DNA of 64,000 bases from Methylotenera sp. G11 (GTDB taxonomy: Bacteria > Pseudomonadota > Gammaproteobacteria > Burkholderiales > Methylophilaceae): positions 1,798,001-1,862,000 of the forward strand of contig NZ_JUHH01000001.1 of the NCBI RefSeq assembly GCF_000799735.1, read 5' to 3'. A model generated the notes under the pieces. The model did no database searches and was not told where the DNA came from. It was given only the letters and a program-made list of their open reading frames with translations. Every line of letters begins with the position of its first letter. Position 1 is the first letter of the stretch. The position numbers were made by a program, and so were the translations under genes. Shown here piece after piece: positions 52,356 through 62,214 of the stretch.

Positions 52356-54020
52356 ATGGCCCAGTATGTAATGTCCATGCTCCGCGTGAGCAAAATCGTC
52401 CCTCCTAAAAAACAGATCATTAAAGACATCTCGCTGTCTTTTTTCCCAGGCGCCAAAATCGGTTTGCTGGGCCTGAACGGCTCCGGTAAATCCACCGTGC
52501 TGCGCATCATGGCGGGCGTGGATAAGGAGTTTGAGGGTGAAGTGCAATGGCAGCCGGGTATTTCCATCGGTTACCTGCCACAGGAGCCACAGCTGGACGC
52601 AGAGAAAACCGTGCGCGAAGAGGTTGAATCCGGCATGGGTGAGGTCATGCAGGCCAAACAGAAGCTGGAAGAGGTTTATGCGGCCTATGCAGATCCGGAT
52701 GCGGATTTTGAAAAACTGGCGGAAGAACAGGCCAAGTATGAAAACATCATTGCGGCCAGCGGCTCCGATGTCGAGCACCAGCTCGAGGTGGCGGCTGATG
52801 CGTTACGCCTGCCGTCATGGGATGCAAAGATTGGCCCGCTTTCAGGCGGTGAGAAGCGCCGTGTGGCTTTGTGTAAATTGTTATTATCCAAACCGGATAT
52901 GCTGCTGCTGGATGAACCAACCAACCATCTGGATGCTGAATCGGTGGAATGGCTGGAGCAGTTCCTGGTGCGCTTCCCTGGCACCGTAGTGGCGGTAACG
53001 CATGATCGATACTTCCTTGATAATGCTGCCGAATGGATACTGGAGCTGGATCGAGGCCATGGTATTCCGTGGAAAGGCAACTACTCAAGCTGGCTGGATC
53101 AGAAACAGGCACGTCTGGCACTGGAAGAATCCCAGGAATCATCACGCCGTAAAGCGCTGAATACCGAATTGGAGTGGGTACGCCAGAACCCGAAAGCGCG
53201 TCAGGCCAAGAGCAAGGCGCGTATTGCCCGCTATGAGGAGCTGGCAAATGCCGAATACCAGAAACGCAATGAAACGCAGGAGATTTTCATTCCTGCCGGT
53301 GAGCGTTTAGGTGACCAGGTCATTGAATTTGACGGCGTAAGCAAAGCGTTTAAAGACCGTTTGCTGATTGATAACCTGAGTTTTAGCATTCCTGCCGGTG
53401 CGATTGTCGGCATTATCGGCCCGAACGGCGCCGGTAAATCTACCTTGTTCAAAATGATCACCGGCAAAGAACAGCCGGATAGCGGTACTGTGAAAATAGG
53501 CCAGACCGTTAAACTGGCTTATGTTGACCAAAGCCGTGATGACCTGAGCAACGACAAGTCGGTATTTGATGAAATCTCAGGCGGTTCGGATATCCTGACG
53601 GTGGGCCGTTATGAAACGCCTTCCCGTGCTTACATCGGCCGCTTTAACTTCAAGGGCGGAGATCAGCAGAAAATCGTAGGCCAACTGTCAGGTGGTGAAC
53701 GTGGCCGCCTGCACTTGGCTAAAACACTGATTTCCGGCGGCAATGTGCTGCTGCTGGATGAACCGTCAAATGACCTGGATGTGGAAACACTGCGTGCCCT
53801 GGAAGATGCCTTATTGGAGTTTGCCGGGTCTGTACTGGTGATCTCGCATGACCGCTGGTTCCTGGATCGTATCGCTACCCATATCCTGGCAGCCGAGGGT
53901 GAGTCGCAATGGACGTTCTTTAACGGCAACTATCAGGAATATGAGGCGGATAAACGTAAGCGCTTGGGTGAGGAAGGCGCTAAACCAAAACGTATTCGCT
54001 ACAAACCGATTACGCGTTAA
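52356..54020 (+). CDS. ettA: Energy-dependent translational throttle protein EttA (ABC-F)
   Basis: EttA is an ABC-F ATPase that binds the ribosomal E site and gates early elongation according to ATP/ADP. The 554-residue protein (E. coli 555) has two ABC domains. Walker A motifs are GLNGSGKST (39-47) and GPNGAGKST, signatures LSGGEKRR and LSGGERGR, and Walker B sequences LLLDEPTNHLD and LLLDEPSNDLD. The P-site tRNA interaction linker and an arm are between them. Its last 47 bp are repeated 198 bp downstream. Confidence 0.97.
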   Translation: MAQYVMSMLRVSKIVPPKKQIIKDISLSFFPGAKIGLLGLNGSGKSTVLRIMAGVDKEFEGEVQWQPGISIGYLPQEPQLDAEKTVREEVESGMGEVMQAKQKLEEVYAAYADPDADFEKLAEEQAKYENIIAASGSDVEHQLEVAADALRLPSWDAKIGPLSGGEKRRVALCKLLLSKPDMLLLDEPTNHLDAESVEWLEQFLVRFPGTVVAVTHDRYFLDNAAEWILELDRGHGIPWKGNYSSWLDQKQARLALEESQESSRRKALNTELEWVRQNPKARQAKSKARIARYEELANAEYQKRNETQEIFIPAGERLGDQVIEFDGVSKAFKDRLLIDNLSFSIPAGAIVGIIGPNGAGKSTLFKMITGKEQPDSGTVKIGQTVKLAYVDQSRDDLSNDKSVFDEISGGSDILTVGRYETPSRAYIGRFNFKGGDQQKIVGQLSGGERGRLHLAKTLISGGNVLLLDEPSNDLDVETLRALEDALLEFAGSVLVISHDRWFLDRIATHILAAEGESQWTFFNGNYQEYEADKRKRLGEEGAKPKRIRYKPITR

Positions 54021-54171
54021 CCTGTTAGTTAATTTGATACAAAGCCTTCCGTGCCCGTTTGCCCGTAGAGGGCGTCCCCACCAAGCTAACCTGCAAAAGC
54101 AGGAAGCTTGCCGTGAGGGCATGTCCGCCAGAACTAAGCCGCAGAAAAACCTTGCGGCAAGTCTGGCGCCA

Positions 54172-54218
54172 AAGGCGCTAAACCAAAACGCATCCGCTAC
54201 AAACCGATTACGCGATAA
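54172..54218 (+). repeat. ettA: Duplicated 3' end of ettA
   Basis: These 47 bp match the final 47 bp of ettA (53974-54020) at 44 positions, with a stop codon in the same place. No start or domain goes with it. Between the copies lie 151 bp with small hairpins (for example 54083-54108) and no gene. Confidence 0.9.
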
Positions 54219-54231
54219 AAGACTTTCTTTA

Positions 54232-54406
54232 AACCGCCGATAAACGCCGATGCACGCCGATAAGACTAGTCATTGCGAGCCGTTAGTTATGGCAATACAG
54301 AGATTTATATTTCTATGAACTACGCAGTTTTAGTTGGACTACCAAGTATTATTGAGTAAGTGATGGGTTTGGTTTTATCGGCGTGCATCGGCGTTTATCG
54401 GCGGTT
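54232..54406. repeat. Palindromic element with 32-bp perfect inverted repeats
   Basis: The arms 54232-54263 and 54375-54406 are perfect inverted copies around a 111-bp spacer; each arm is built from near-repeats of C-G-C-C-G-A-T. A degenerate third copy is at about 54427-54458. The spacer has no gene. The gene-free stretch 54021-54458 consists of this element plus the ettA-end duplication. Confidence 0.85.
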
Positions 54407-54458
54407 AATTAAGACTTTAAAGTTTTATCCGCGTTTATATGTGTGCATCTGCGGCTGA

Positions 54459-55247
54459 TTACTGCTCCACATCAATCCTTGGTTTATGCGGCGCATTCTT
54501 CGCCAGCAAATCCCACAGCACCGGCGGAATCAGCCGCATCAGCCTGGCTACCCAGCCCATCTGCCAGGGAATCACGACAAAGCGCCGTTTGTTTTCAATG
54601 GCGTTCACAAATTTATGTGCCGCCACGTCTGCATCCATCAGAAACGGCATGCGGTAAGTGTTGATGGCGGTCATCGGTGTGCGGATATAGCCTGGCGCGA
54701 TGGTCGTCACCGCGATGTTATGGTGTGACATTTCCACACGCAGGCTTTCGAGGTAAGCGATGGTTGCCGCCTTTGAGGCGCTGTAAGCGCCCGCGCCTGG
54801 CAGGCCACGCACTCCGGCGACGCTGGCAATGCCTACCAGCTGCCCTTTTCCTGCGTTGCGCATGGCATTAATGAATGGTTGAAAGGTATGCACCATGCCC
54901 ATTACGTTAATGTCCATGACCGCCTGGAATGCAGCGATGTCTTCCTGTTTTTCTGTCAGCGTGCCGCTGCTGACGCCGGCGCTCGCAATCACTACATCGG
55001 GAACGCCTTGCTGCTGTATGAAATCTGCGGCGGCTTGTGCCAGCGCCTGGTTATCGCGAACATCGAGCGCATAAACAGCACATGTTGTGCGGTGGTTGCT
55101 TTCCAGCGCAATTTTTAGTTTTTGTAAGTGCTCACTTCTTCTGGAGACGAGTCCTATTATTATATTTTCGTTCTTATATCTTTGTGCATATTCATGGGCA
55201 ATCGCTTCGCCGATGCCACTGGAAGCGCCGGTAATAAAAACTTTCAT
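54459..55247 (-). CDS. Short-chain dehydrogenase/reductase
   Basis: A 262-residue classical SDR. The N-terminal NAD(P)-binding motif is T-G-A-S-S-G-I-G (residues 6-13), a catalytic serine is in GIASVAGVRGLPG, and the catalytic Y-x-x-x-K is in YSASKAATIAYLESL. A hydrophobic C-terminal segment (MGWVARLMRLIPPVLWDLLA) suggests membrane association. The substrate cannot be told from sequence. It converges with ettA across the palindromic element. Confidence 0.93.
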   Translation of the reverse strand: MKVFITGASSGIGEAIAHEYAQRYKNENIIIGLVSRRSEHLQKLKIALESNHRTTCAVYALDVRDNQALAQAAADFIQQQGVPDVVIASAGVSSGTLTEKQEDIAAFQAVMDINVMGMVHTFQPFINAMRNAGKGQLVGIASVAGVRGLPGAGAYSASKAATIAYLESLRVEMSHHNIAVTTIAPGYIRTPMTAINTYRMPFLMDADVAAHKFVNAIENKRRFVVIPWQMGWVARLMRLIPPVLWDLLAKNAPHKPRIDVEQ

Positions 55248-55270
55248 ACAAAATCCTTACTCTGGAATAT

Positions 55271-55309
55271 ATAAAAAAACCCGTTTTTACAGTGAGGTAA
55301 AAACGGGTT
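55271..55309 (-). terminator. Rho-independent terminator after dsbA
   Basis: A perfect 13-bp stem (55278-55290 with 55297-55309) around a 6-nt loop; on the minus strand it is followed by seven T. It lies between dsbA and the SDR gene. Confidence 0.88.
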
Positions 55310-55363
55310 GCTATCCGCAGTTAAAACGCAGCGTATGTGAAAATTGCTGCCATTTAATGCATT

Positions 55364-56005
55364 TTATTTTTTCGCGGTTTTTGCTTTGTCGGCGCGGATG
55401 TTGTTAATGATGTAATCAACGGTTCTTAACGCAGCATCGTTGTTGCCGGCCATGGTGCTTGAGGTGATGAACTGGCCATTGATGATGAGGCTAGGTACGC
55501 CAGTCGCGCCTGATGCACGGAACACGTTTGCAGCACGCTTCAGGTTGGCATTCGTTGAGAAGGAGTTGAATGCTTCTTCCACCTTGATTTTGTCCAGGCC
55601 GCTTTGTTTGGTTACCCAATCAATCGCTGCCTTTTCATCGGTAGGGTTCAGGGTTTTTTGTTTGTGAATCGCATCAAATAGCGGTGTGTGCAGTTTTTGC
55701 AATACACCCAATGTTTCCATGGCGTAGTAAGCCTTGGCCATAGGCGCCCATGATGCGTTAGGTAAACCCGGAACACGCTTGAATGTCACATCGGCAGGCA
55801 GTTTCTTTACCCATGCGTTTAATGGTGCTTCCATGTGGTGGCAGTGGCCGCAGCCATACCAGAACAGTTCCACAACTTCAATTTTGGCAGGGTTATCGTT
55901 AGGGATAGCCTGTACGGTTCGATCAAAGTCTTTGCCCATTTCAGGGTCTGCTGCCATTACATTGAATGAGGCAAGCAGCATTAAGGCGGCGAATAGCTTT
56001 TTCAT
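55364..56005 (-). CDS. dsbA: Periplasmic thiol:disulfide oxidoreductase DsbA
   Basis: DsbA introduces disulfides into exported proteins. The 213-residue precursor has a signal peptide (MKKLFAALMLLASFNVMA), the active site C52-G-H-C55 in FWYGCGHCHHMEAP, the inserted helical domain, and a cis-proline loop (TGVPSLIING). The frame extends upstream to 56155 but ATG 56005 starts the signal peptide and has a GGAA ribosome site. No dsbB is nearby. Confidence 0.95.
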   Translation of the reverse strand: MKKLFAALMLLASFNVMAADPEMGKDFDRTVQAIPNDNPAKIEVVELFWYGCGHCHHMEAPLNAWVKKLPADVTFKRVPGLPNASWAPMAKAYYAMETLGVLQKLHTPLFDAIHKQKTLNPTDEKAAIDWVTKQSGLDKIKVEEAFNSFSTNANLKRAANVFRASGATGVPSLIINGQFITSSTMAGNNDAALRTVDYIINNIRADKAKTAKK

Positions 56006-56207
56006 TAAATTTTCCTTTTGAACTATATTATTGAGTACTGTTTTGTTATTTTTTACGGTTTTCAATCTATCGTTTAACTGTCGTTTGAATCGGCATATCT
56101 GCAACATGGCAGTTAACACAACGCATTGTCTCCGCGTTTGGCTGACAAACTGCATAAACGTTCCTGACGTCTATGCAAAATTCATACGATACAGTCTTTG
56201 CTTTGAA

Positions 56208-56819
56208 TTACTGGTTTTCGTTATTCACTTTGATCAGGTCAGCCTTGAAGCCATTGGCGGCCAGGTCGCTTTTGGCTTTATTGATGTCATCCAGGTTATT
56301 CAGCGGGCCGACACGCACGCGATGCCATACCCCTTTGTCCGGGATGGCCGCGGTTTGCACTACAGCCTCGAAGCCTTGCAGGGCAAGCTTGGCTTTCATG
56401 TTGTCGGCTTCTTCACTGGTCTGGAAGGCACCGACTTGCAGGTAATAAGTGTACTGCACTACCGGTTGCGGCTGCTGCTCTTTAATGTTGAGATCTTCTG
56501 TCGTTACCTTGCTCTCGCTGCCAGGCAGAATGGTGTAAAAATCAAAACGGGTTTTATCACCGTTGTCCGCGGTAGTATCTGCCGACGTTTTATCAGTGGC
56601 ATCTGCCGATTTTTTGGCATCCTCAGCGATTTTCTCCGCCAGTGGCTTTTTGGCAACAGTCTGTTCGGCAAATGGGCTTTTGCCGCCTTTGATGTACATA
56701 ACGACGGCTAAGGACGCCGCAACACCCAGTAAAAATCCGACCAATAAACCGGAAAAGAAAGGGTTGCCTTTATTCTGCCTTTTCGTGCGTTCCGGACTAG
56801 GTTTGTAATCTCTGCTCAT
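56208..56819 (-). CDS. SPOR-domain inner-membrane protein (FtsN-like)
   Basis: A 203-residue single-pass protein with a basic cytoplasmic N-terminus and a membrane helix at about 23-46 (FFSGLLVGFLLGVAASLAVVMYI). A Lys/Ala/Asp-rich linker leads to a C-terminal SPOR domain (YYLQVGAFQTSEEADNMKAKLALQGFEA). SPOR domains bind denuded septal glycan, so a cell-division role is likely. It follows argS by 54 bp on the same strand, the usual argS-SPOR order. Confidence 0.92.
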   Translation of the reverse strand: MSRDYKPSPERTKRQNKGNPFFSGLLVGFLLGVAASLAVVMYIKGGKSPFAEQTVAKKPLAEKIAEDAKKSADATDKTSADTTADNGDKTRFDFYTILPGSESKVTTEDLNIKEQQPQPVVQYTYYLQVGAFQTSEEADNMKAKLALQGFEAVVQTAAIPDKGVWHRVRVGPLNNLDDINKAKSDLAANGFKADLIKVNNENQ

Positions 56820-56873
56820 TTATGAATCCTTATCTTCCATTCAATTTATTCATGCATTACATTGAAATTGAAG

Positions 56874-58532
56874 TTACATTTTTTGTCTGGCTTCAACGCC
56901 GAGTAAATCCAGGCCATTTTTAAGCACCTGCTGCGTTGCCCGAATCAGGCTTAGTCGCGCCAGTTTAAGCGGTTCGTCATCAATCAGGAATTTATATTCA
57001 TTGTAATAACTGTGCAGGTCACTCGCCAATTCTTTCAGGTAGTTGGCAATGGTATGCGGTGCCAGTTCAGTAGCGGCATTGGCAACAATTTCCGGATATT
57101 CGCCCAGGCGCTGCATCAATGCGGTTTCGTGTGCATTATTCAGCGGTGTCAGGTCTGATAAAGCCAGGCTTGCGGCATCACCGCCCCACTGGCCGAGTAC
57201 GCTGCAGATACGGGCATGCGCATATTGAATATAGTAAACCGGGTTGTCATTGCTCTGGCTGCGTGCCAGGTCAATATCAAATACCAGTTGCGAGTCGGCA
57301 CGGCGCGCTGCCAGGAAATACCTGGTTGCGTCGCAGCCTACTTCTTCAATCAGGTCGCGCAAGGTGACATAACTGCCGGCACGTTTCGAGAGCTTGACCT
57401 CTTCTCCGCCGCGCATTACGGTGACCATCTGGTGCAGCACGTAGTCAGGCCAGCCTTGCGGGATGCCGGCATTCAATGCCTGCAGGCCGGCGCGCACGCG
57501 CGTGATGGTGCTGTGGTGATCGGCACCCTGCTCGTTGATGACGCGTACAAAGCCGCGCTCCCATTTTTCTGCATGGTAAGCGACATCCGGTACAAAATAG
57601 GTGTATCCGCCATCGGTTTTGCGCATGACGCGGTCTTTGTCATCACCGAAATTTGTGGTTTTGAGCCACAGCGCATCGTTTTCTTCATAGGTGTGGCCAC
57701 TGTTGATCAGAGCCTGTACGGTTTGATCAACCCTGCCGTTCTTGTAGAGTGCGCTTTCCAGTGAAAATACATCAAATTTGATCTGGAATGCTTTCAAATC
57801 CAGATCCTGCTCATGGCGCAGGTAAGCTACGCTGAAGGCGCGGATTGATTCCAGGTCATTGATGTCGCCGCTGGCGGTCACTTCAATATCATCCGCAATT
57901 ACGGTATGTCTGGTCAGGAAAGCGGCAGCAATGTCATTGATGTATTCGCCGCGATAGCCATTTTCAGGGAAGCTTTCATGTTCGGTTGAAATGCCTTTGC
58001 AGCGTGCCAGTACAGAAATGGTCAGGTTATCGATCTGTGCGCCGGCATCGTTGTAGTAGAACTCCCGCGTCACATCCCAGCCATTTGCGTCCAGCAGGCG
58101 GGCTAAGCAATCGCCGACTGCCGCGCCACGGCCGTGGCCGACGTGCAGTGGGCCTGTCGGGTTGGCAGACACGAACTCCACCTGCACTTTCTGCCGGTTG
58201 CCGCTATTGTTGCGGCCATACTGCTCACCGGCTTTGAGTACTTCTTTGATCACTACTTGCTTGGACTGAGGATTCAAAAAGAAGTTGATGAAGCCGGCGC
58301 CGGCGATTTCGGTTTTGGCAATATACTCACTGGCTGGCAGTGCATCGATAATCTGCGTGGCAATGACGCGTGGATTCTGTTTTAGCGGTTTGGCCAGAAC
58401 AAGTGCCAGATTTGTGGCAAAATCACCATGTTCCGCTGATTTCGGGCGTTCCAGTACGATGTTCAGATCGGCCATGTCCGGTGCGATTGATTTTGCGGCG
58501 CTTGTTAATAATTGGGTAAGATGTGTTTTCAC
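56874..58532 (-). CDS. argS: Arginyl-tRNA synthetase
   Basis: This class I synthetase charges tRNA-Arg. The 552-residue protein has the N-terminal Add1 domain, the HIGH-type motif in [15 protein letters not shown], the KMSKS-equivalent [14 protein letters not shown], and a DALR anticodon-binding domain at the C-terminus. Length and motifs are normal. It heads the argS-SPOR-dsbA transcript. Confidence 0.97.
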   Translation of the reverse strand: MKTHLTQLLTSAAKSIAPDMADLNIVLERPKSAEHGDFATNLALVLAKPLKQNPRVIATQIIDALPASEYIAKTEIAGAGFINFFLNPQSKQVVIKEVLKAGEQYGRNNSGNRQKVQVEFVSANPTGPLHVGHGRGAAVGDCLARLLDANGWDVTREFYYNDAGAQIDNLTISVLARCKGISTEHESFPENGYRGEYINDIAAAFLTRHTVIADDIEVTASGDINDLESIRAFSVAYLRHEQDLDLKAFQIKFDVFSLESALYKNGRVDQTVQALINSGHTYEENDALWLKTTNFGDDKDRVMRKTDGGYTYFVPDVAYHAEKWERGFVRVINEQGADHHSTITRVRAGLQALNAGIPQGWPDYVLHQMVTVMRGGEEVKLSKRAGSYVTLRDLIEEVGCDATRYFLAARRADSQLVFDIDLARSQSNDNPVYYIQYAHARICSVLGQWGGDAASLALSDLTPLNNAHETALMQRLGEYPEIVANAATELAPHTIANYLKELASDLHSYYNEYKFLIDDEPLKLARLSLIRATQQVLKNGLDLLGVEARQKM

Positions 58533-58617
58533 AATAATTGCATAAAATCTAAAAGGGTTATTTTAACCCAGATTTTCCATTAGGACTTGAAATGGTAACG
58601 TCGCACAGTTTGATGGA

Positions 58618-58677
58618 TTTTTTATGCAAATTTTATGGACAATAGTTATTCTATTGACAAAAAATTTGCATAAAAAA
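58618..58677. repeat. AT-rich inverted repeat between argS and priA
   Basis: The 17-bp perfect arms 58618-58634 and 58661-58677 surround a smaller CAATAG/CTATTG stem. It lies in the 255-bp gap between the divergent argS and priA genes, so it is not placed as a terminator for either. It may be an operator-like or insertion-derived palindrome. Confidence 0.6.
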
Positions 58678-58787
58678 GACGCAAAATGGGCAAGTTAACA
58701 TTCAAGTAGATGTAAATCGACTAATGGAAAGTCTGGGTAAACCTACTGCTGTCATTTTTTCTTTAAACATACATTATTCAAACAATT

Positions 58788-61001
58788 TTGGCTCAATCTA
58801 TCCTCAGAATCGCCCTTGATGTACCGCTGGATCGTTTGTTTGACTACCTGAGCGGCGATCTTGACGTACAAGTCGGCCAGCGTGTGCTGGTGCCGTTCGG
58901 CAGCCGCAGCCAGATCGGTATCGTGATGGAGGTTGCCAGCAGCAGTGATATCGCGATAGAGAAACTCAAGCCCGTGCTGCAGGCGTTTGTGGAAGAAACG
59001 CCGTTGGATGCCGAAATGCTGAACCTGATTAAATTCAGTGCTGATTATTATCAGCACCCGTTTGGCCAGGCTTTGCTGTCTTCACTCCCTGCGCGTTTGC
59101 GCCAGATAGCCCCCGCAGTTTCACGCAAGCAATATCTTTATCAACTGACAGACGCAGGCCGTGCGGCTGATGTTGAGCAAATCGCAAAGAAACAGAAAGT
59201 ATTGCGCAGCGTGTTATCTGCTTTGCAGGAATCAAGTCGGTTAACCGAGGCCGAGCTGGATGGTATTTCCGCCACTGCGCGTAAGGCCGCAAAAGCACTG
59301 GTGGATTTGGGTTATGCCAGCAGCGAGCAGGTACCGGCATTGCAGCGCCTGGTGGCGATGGCAGAGGCCGTGGAGCCACCGTTAAACGCGGGGCAGCTAG
59401 AGGCGGTACAGCAGATTATTGCCGGGTTCGGTGTGTTTAAGGCATGGCTGTTGTATGGGATTACCGGCAGCGGCAAGACCGAAGTTTACATCCGGCTGCT
59501 GCAGCGCGTTCTGCAGCAGGGTCATGCCCAAGTACTGGTGCTGGTGCCTGAGATCAACCTGACCCCGCAGCTGGAGGCGCGCTTCAGGAGTCGCCTGCCT
59601 GATTTTCCTTTGGTCAGCTTGCACAGCAATCTTAGCGAAAGTGAGCGCTTGCATCATTGGCAGCTTGCGCAGTCCGGCGCGGCAAAAATCATCATCGGTA
59701 CGCGGCTTTCCATTTTTACGCCGCTGCCTGATTTAAAGCTCATCATTATCGATGAAGAGCACGACAGTTCCTATAAGCAGCAGGACAGCATGCGTTACCA
59801 TGCACGTGATGTGGCGATGGTGCGCGCCAAACGCTTGAACATTCCGGTTGTGTTGGGATCCGCGACGCCCGCGCTGGAAACCTGGTACAACGCAACAGTG
59901 AACTCAAAGCCAGCCAGCCGCTATGGCTTGCTGCGCTTGAAAGAGCGTGCAGTAACGGCTGCGCAGCTGCCGCAGATAGACTGCATAGACACGACTAAAG
60001 TGAATTTGCAGCATGGCCTCACCCCCCAGCTCATCGCAGGGTTACGCTTAAGGCTGGAGCGTAAGGAGCAGTCACTGCTGTTTATTAATCGGCGCGGGTA
60101 TTCGCCGGTGCTGTTGTGCTCGGCTTGCCACTGGATCGCACCATGCAGCCGCTGCAGCAGCCGCCTGGTGGTGCATCTGTCGCAAAGAAAGCTGCGCTGC
60201 CATCATTGCGGCCATGAGCAGCGCATACCGCACCAATGCCCTGCTTGCGGTGATGCGGATCTGCATCCCACCGGGCACGGCACGCAGCGGCTGGAGCACA
60301 CTTTGGCACAATTGCTGCCGGCTGCGCGCATTGCACGGGTCGATCGCGACAGCATCAGCCGAAAAAATGCGCTGGTCGAGATTCTCGATCGCGTTCATGG
60401 CCAGGAGATCGATATTCTGGTCGGTACGCAAATGCTGGCTAAAGGGCATGATTTTCCGAATCTGACCCTGGTTGGCGTGATCGATACCGACAGCGCATTG
60501 CATAGCCCGGATTTTCGCGCCAGTGAGCGCCTGTTCGCGCAGCTGATGCAGGTGGCAGGCCGTGCCGGGCGTGCCGATAAAGCCGGACAGGTGATCATCC
60601 AGACGCAGTTTCCAGATCATGCCCTGTTTAATGCTTTGCGTATTCAGGATTATGAGAGCTATGCCAATGTTTTACTGGAAGAACGGGAGCAGATGCAGTT
60701 TCCGCCTTATGTGTTCACCGCCCTGCTGCGTGCGGAGGCCAATGATTACATGCTGGTGCAGCAGTTCCTGCAGCTTGCGTTTGCACTGGCGCGCAGCCTG
60801 ACCGAGCAGGTGCTGGTGTATGACCCGGTCAGGCCGCAGATGGAACGCCTGAAAGGCATGGAGCGCGGCTATGTGCTGATGCAGGCCAGGCAGCGGCCAG
60901 CCTTGCAGCAATTGCTGAAACAGCTGGTCAGCCAGATGAGGGCGCATAAACTGGCCGCAAAAGTCAGGTGGGCGGTAGATGTCAATCCGCTGGAGTTCTG
61001 A
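58788..61001 (+). CDS. priA: Primosomal helicase PriA
   Basis: PriA restarts stalled replication forks. The 737-residue protein has the N-terminal DNA-binding domain (LRIALDVPLDRLFDYL), helicase Walker A GITGSGKTEVYIRLL, the D-E-E-H box in LIIIDEEHDSSYKQQ, and eight zinc-binding cysteines between about 445 and 490 (CSACHWIAPCSRCSS, CHHCGHE, CPACGDADL). It starts at TTG 58788 with no clear ribosome site. Its end overlaps the convergent next gene by 20 bp. Confidence 0.95.
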   Translation: MAQSILRIALDVPLDRLFDYLSGDLDVQVGQRVLVPFGSRSQIGIVMEVASSSDIAIEKLKPVLQAFVEETPLDAEMLNLIKFSADYYQHPFGQALLSSLPARLRQIAPAVSRKQYLYQLTDAGRAADVEQIAKKQKVLRSVLSALQESSRLTEAELDGISATARKAAKALVDLGYASSEQVPALQRLVAMAEAVEPPLNAGQLEAVQQIIAGFGVFKAWLLYGITGSGKTEVYIRLLQRVLQQGHAQVLVLVPEINLTPQLEARFRSRLPDFPLVSLHSNLSESERLHHWQLAQSGAAKIIIGTRLSIFTPLPDLKLIIIDEEHDSSYKQQDSMRYHARDVAMVRAKRLNIPVVLGSATPALETWYNATVNSKPASRYGLLRLKERAVTAAQLPQIDCIDTTKVNLQHGLTPQLIAGLRLRLERKEQSLLFINRRGYSPVLLCSACHWIAPCSRCSSRLVVHLSQRKLRCHHCGHEQRIPHQCPACGDADLHPTGHGTQRLEHTLAQLLPAARIARVDRDSISRKNALVEILDRVHGQEIDILVGTQMLAKGHDFPNLTLVGVIDTDSALHSPDFRASERLFAQLMQVAGRAGRADKAGQVIIQTQFPDHALFNALRIQDYESYANVLLEEREQMQFPPYVFTALLRAEANDYMLVQQFLQLAFALARSLTEQVLVYDPVRPQMERLKGMERGYVLMQARQRPALQQLLKQLVSQMRAHKLAAKVRWAVDVNPLEF

Positions 61002-62214
61002 TGGCTGTGTTTTCAGCAAAGAGCATTAAAAAGCAGGTCATGAAAGTAAGCGTCACCGGCAGCATCGTTCTGCCTGCAGAGGTTGCCAGGTGCCATTCCA
61101 GGTCATGGGGTGAGCCCAGGTATATCAGGAACAGGCTGAATGAATACAGTAAACCAAATCTTAATAGAAAACTGGCTGCATCAACGGTTTTCTGTTTCTT
61201 CTGGTAAGCATGGATTGACCATATTGCCAGCGGCAGAAACAAAAGCCATTTCTGGTAATACAAGGCAATCGAGATCAACCCTACGCTTTTAACATCGGTT
61301 ATGCGGGCTGTAAATGTGCCCATAAAGCTGCCGCCTGCGGCAATGTCGTTACCAATGCCATGCAGATGGCAAAGCAGCAGCCACAACCCGGTCATGATAA
61401 AAGCGGGTGTGAATACCAGCAGCAATCTCGAAATATCGATACGTTTTTTGTCGATCGCCAAAGTCAGCAGCAGGCAGAACAGCATGATCACGGCCGCCAT
61501 CGTGCCTTCATTCTTGATGCCGGTCAGCACTGCCAGATGGGCCATTGCTGCAACTGACAATGTGCTTTTGCTGACTTTAAGATTTGCCTGCCATCCAAGA
61601 AACACCATGGATAAAAGCATCATGGTTGCAACAATATACAAAGACAGTATTCCATCCATAAAACCGTTGGTAAGCAGGCCGCCGACGACTAAAAACAAAC
61701 CGGTGACGAACAGCAGCGTGAGCCTCAGGGGGCCTAAGGTCACGGCAATCACAAGTAGCGGCGGCAATATAAAAAATACGTTGCCGGCTTTGGGGAATAT
61801 CTCGTTCCAATGACCTGCGATCCTTGCCAAGGTCGCACTGAGCGCAGGAAGTATCACGGGATAATCGTTGTGGCTGAATGCTGCGTAATTATCCAGCTGG
61901 GCAAGTAAATTATCATCCATGTAGATTCTCTTGGCATGGAATAACCAGATAGACCTGGCATCCCAGGCTGTGGTGGCTGTCCCGAGCGCCGTGATGGCCA
62001 GGAAGCAGCAAACCAACAGCACAAAAGCAACTTGTGGATTCCCTCTGGCGGACCTGATGACGAGGAACAGGGCCGTTAAAATTGATAAACCGATGGCCGC
62101 GCTGCTGATATACGTGAAATTAAGCAGCCATAGATACTGGTTGGCGATAAAGGTCAGGCATAGAGCGGCTGCTAGCCATAGCGTCTGTTCTTCGCGGGGT
62201 TTATTCGCAAACAT
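60982..62214 (-). CDS. Multi-pass membrane protein, possible GT-C-type glycosyltransferase
   Basis: A 410-residue protein with about 11 membrane helices. The extracytoplasmic loop after the second or third helix has T-A-W-D-A-R-S-I-W-L-F-H-A-K, and a further loop has FSHNDYPVILPAL. An acidic D-A-R plus a late HDLEWHLATSAGRTMLPV segment recalls lipid-linked sugar transferases of the GT-C fold. The resemblance is by layout, not by a named family. It overlaps the downstream-coded small exported protein by 14 bp, which suggests an operon. Confidence 0.7.
   Translation of the reverse strand: MFANKPREEQTLWLAAALCLTFIANQYLWLLNFTYISSAAIGLSILTALFLVIRSARGNPQVAFVLLVCCFLAITALGTATTAWDARSIWLFHAKRIYMDDNLLAQLDNYAAFSHNDYPVILPALSATLARIAGHWNEIFPKAGNVFFILPPLLVIAVTLGPLRLTLLFVTGLFLVVGGLLTNGFMDGILSLYIVATMMLLSMVFLGWQANLKVSKSTLSVAAMAHLAVLTGIKNEGTMAAVIMLFCLLLTLAIDKKRIDISRLLLVFTPAFIMTGLWLLLCHLHGIGNDIAAGGSFMGTFTARITDVKSVGLISIALYYQKWLLFLPLAIWSIHAYQKKQKTVDAASFLLRFGLLYSFSLFLIYLGSPHDLEWHLATSAGRTMLPVTLTFMTCFLMLFAENTAIRTPAD

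Noticed and set aside
60072-60620. 182-codon open frame on the minus strand inside priA
   Set aside because: It is opposite the zinc-binding and helicase region of a full-length PriA and has no independent evidence.
62201-62214. Overlap of two minus-strand genes considered as a frameshift in one longer gene
   Set aside because: The upstream product has its own signal-like start and stop, and the downstream product begins with a plausible membrane-protein N-terminus, so two overlapping genes are more likely.
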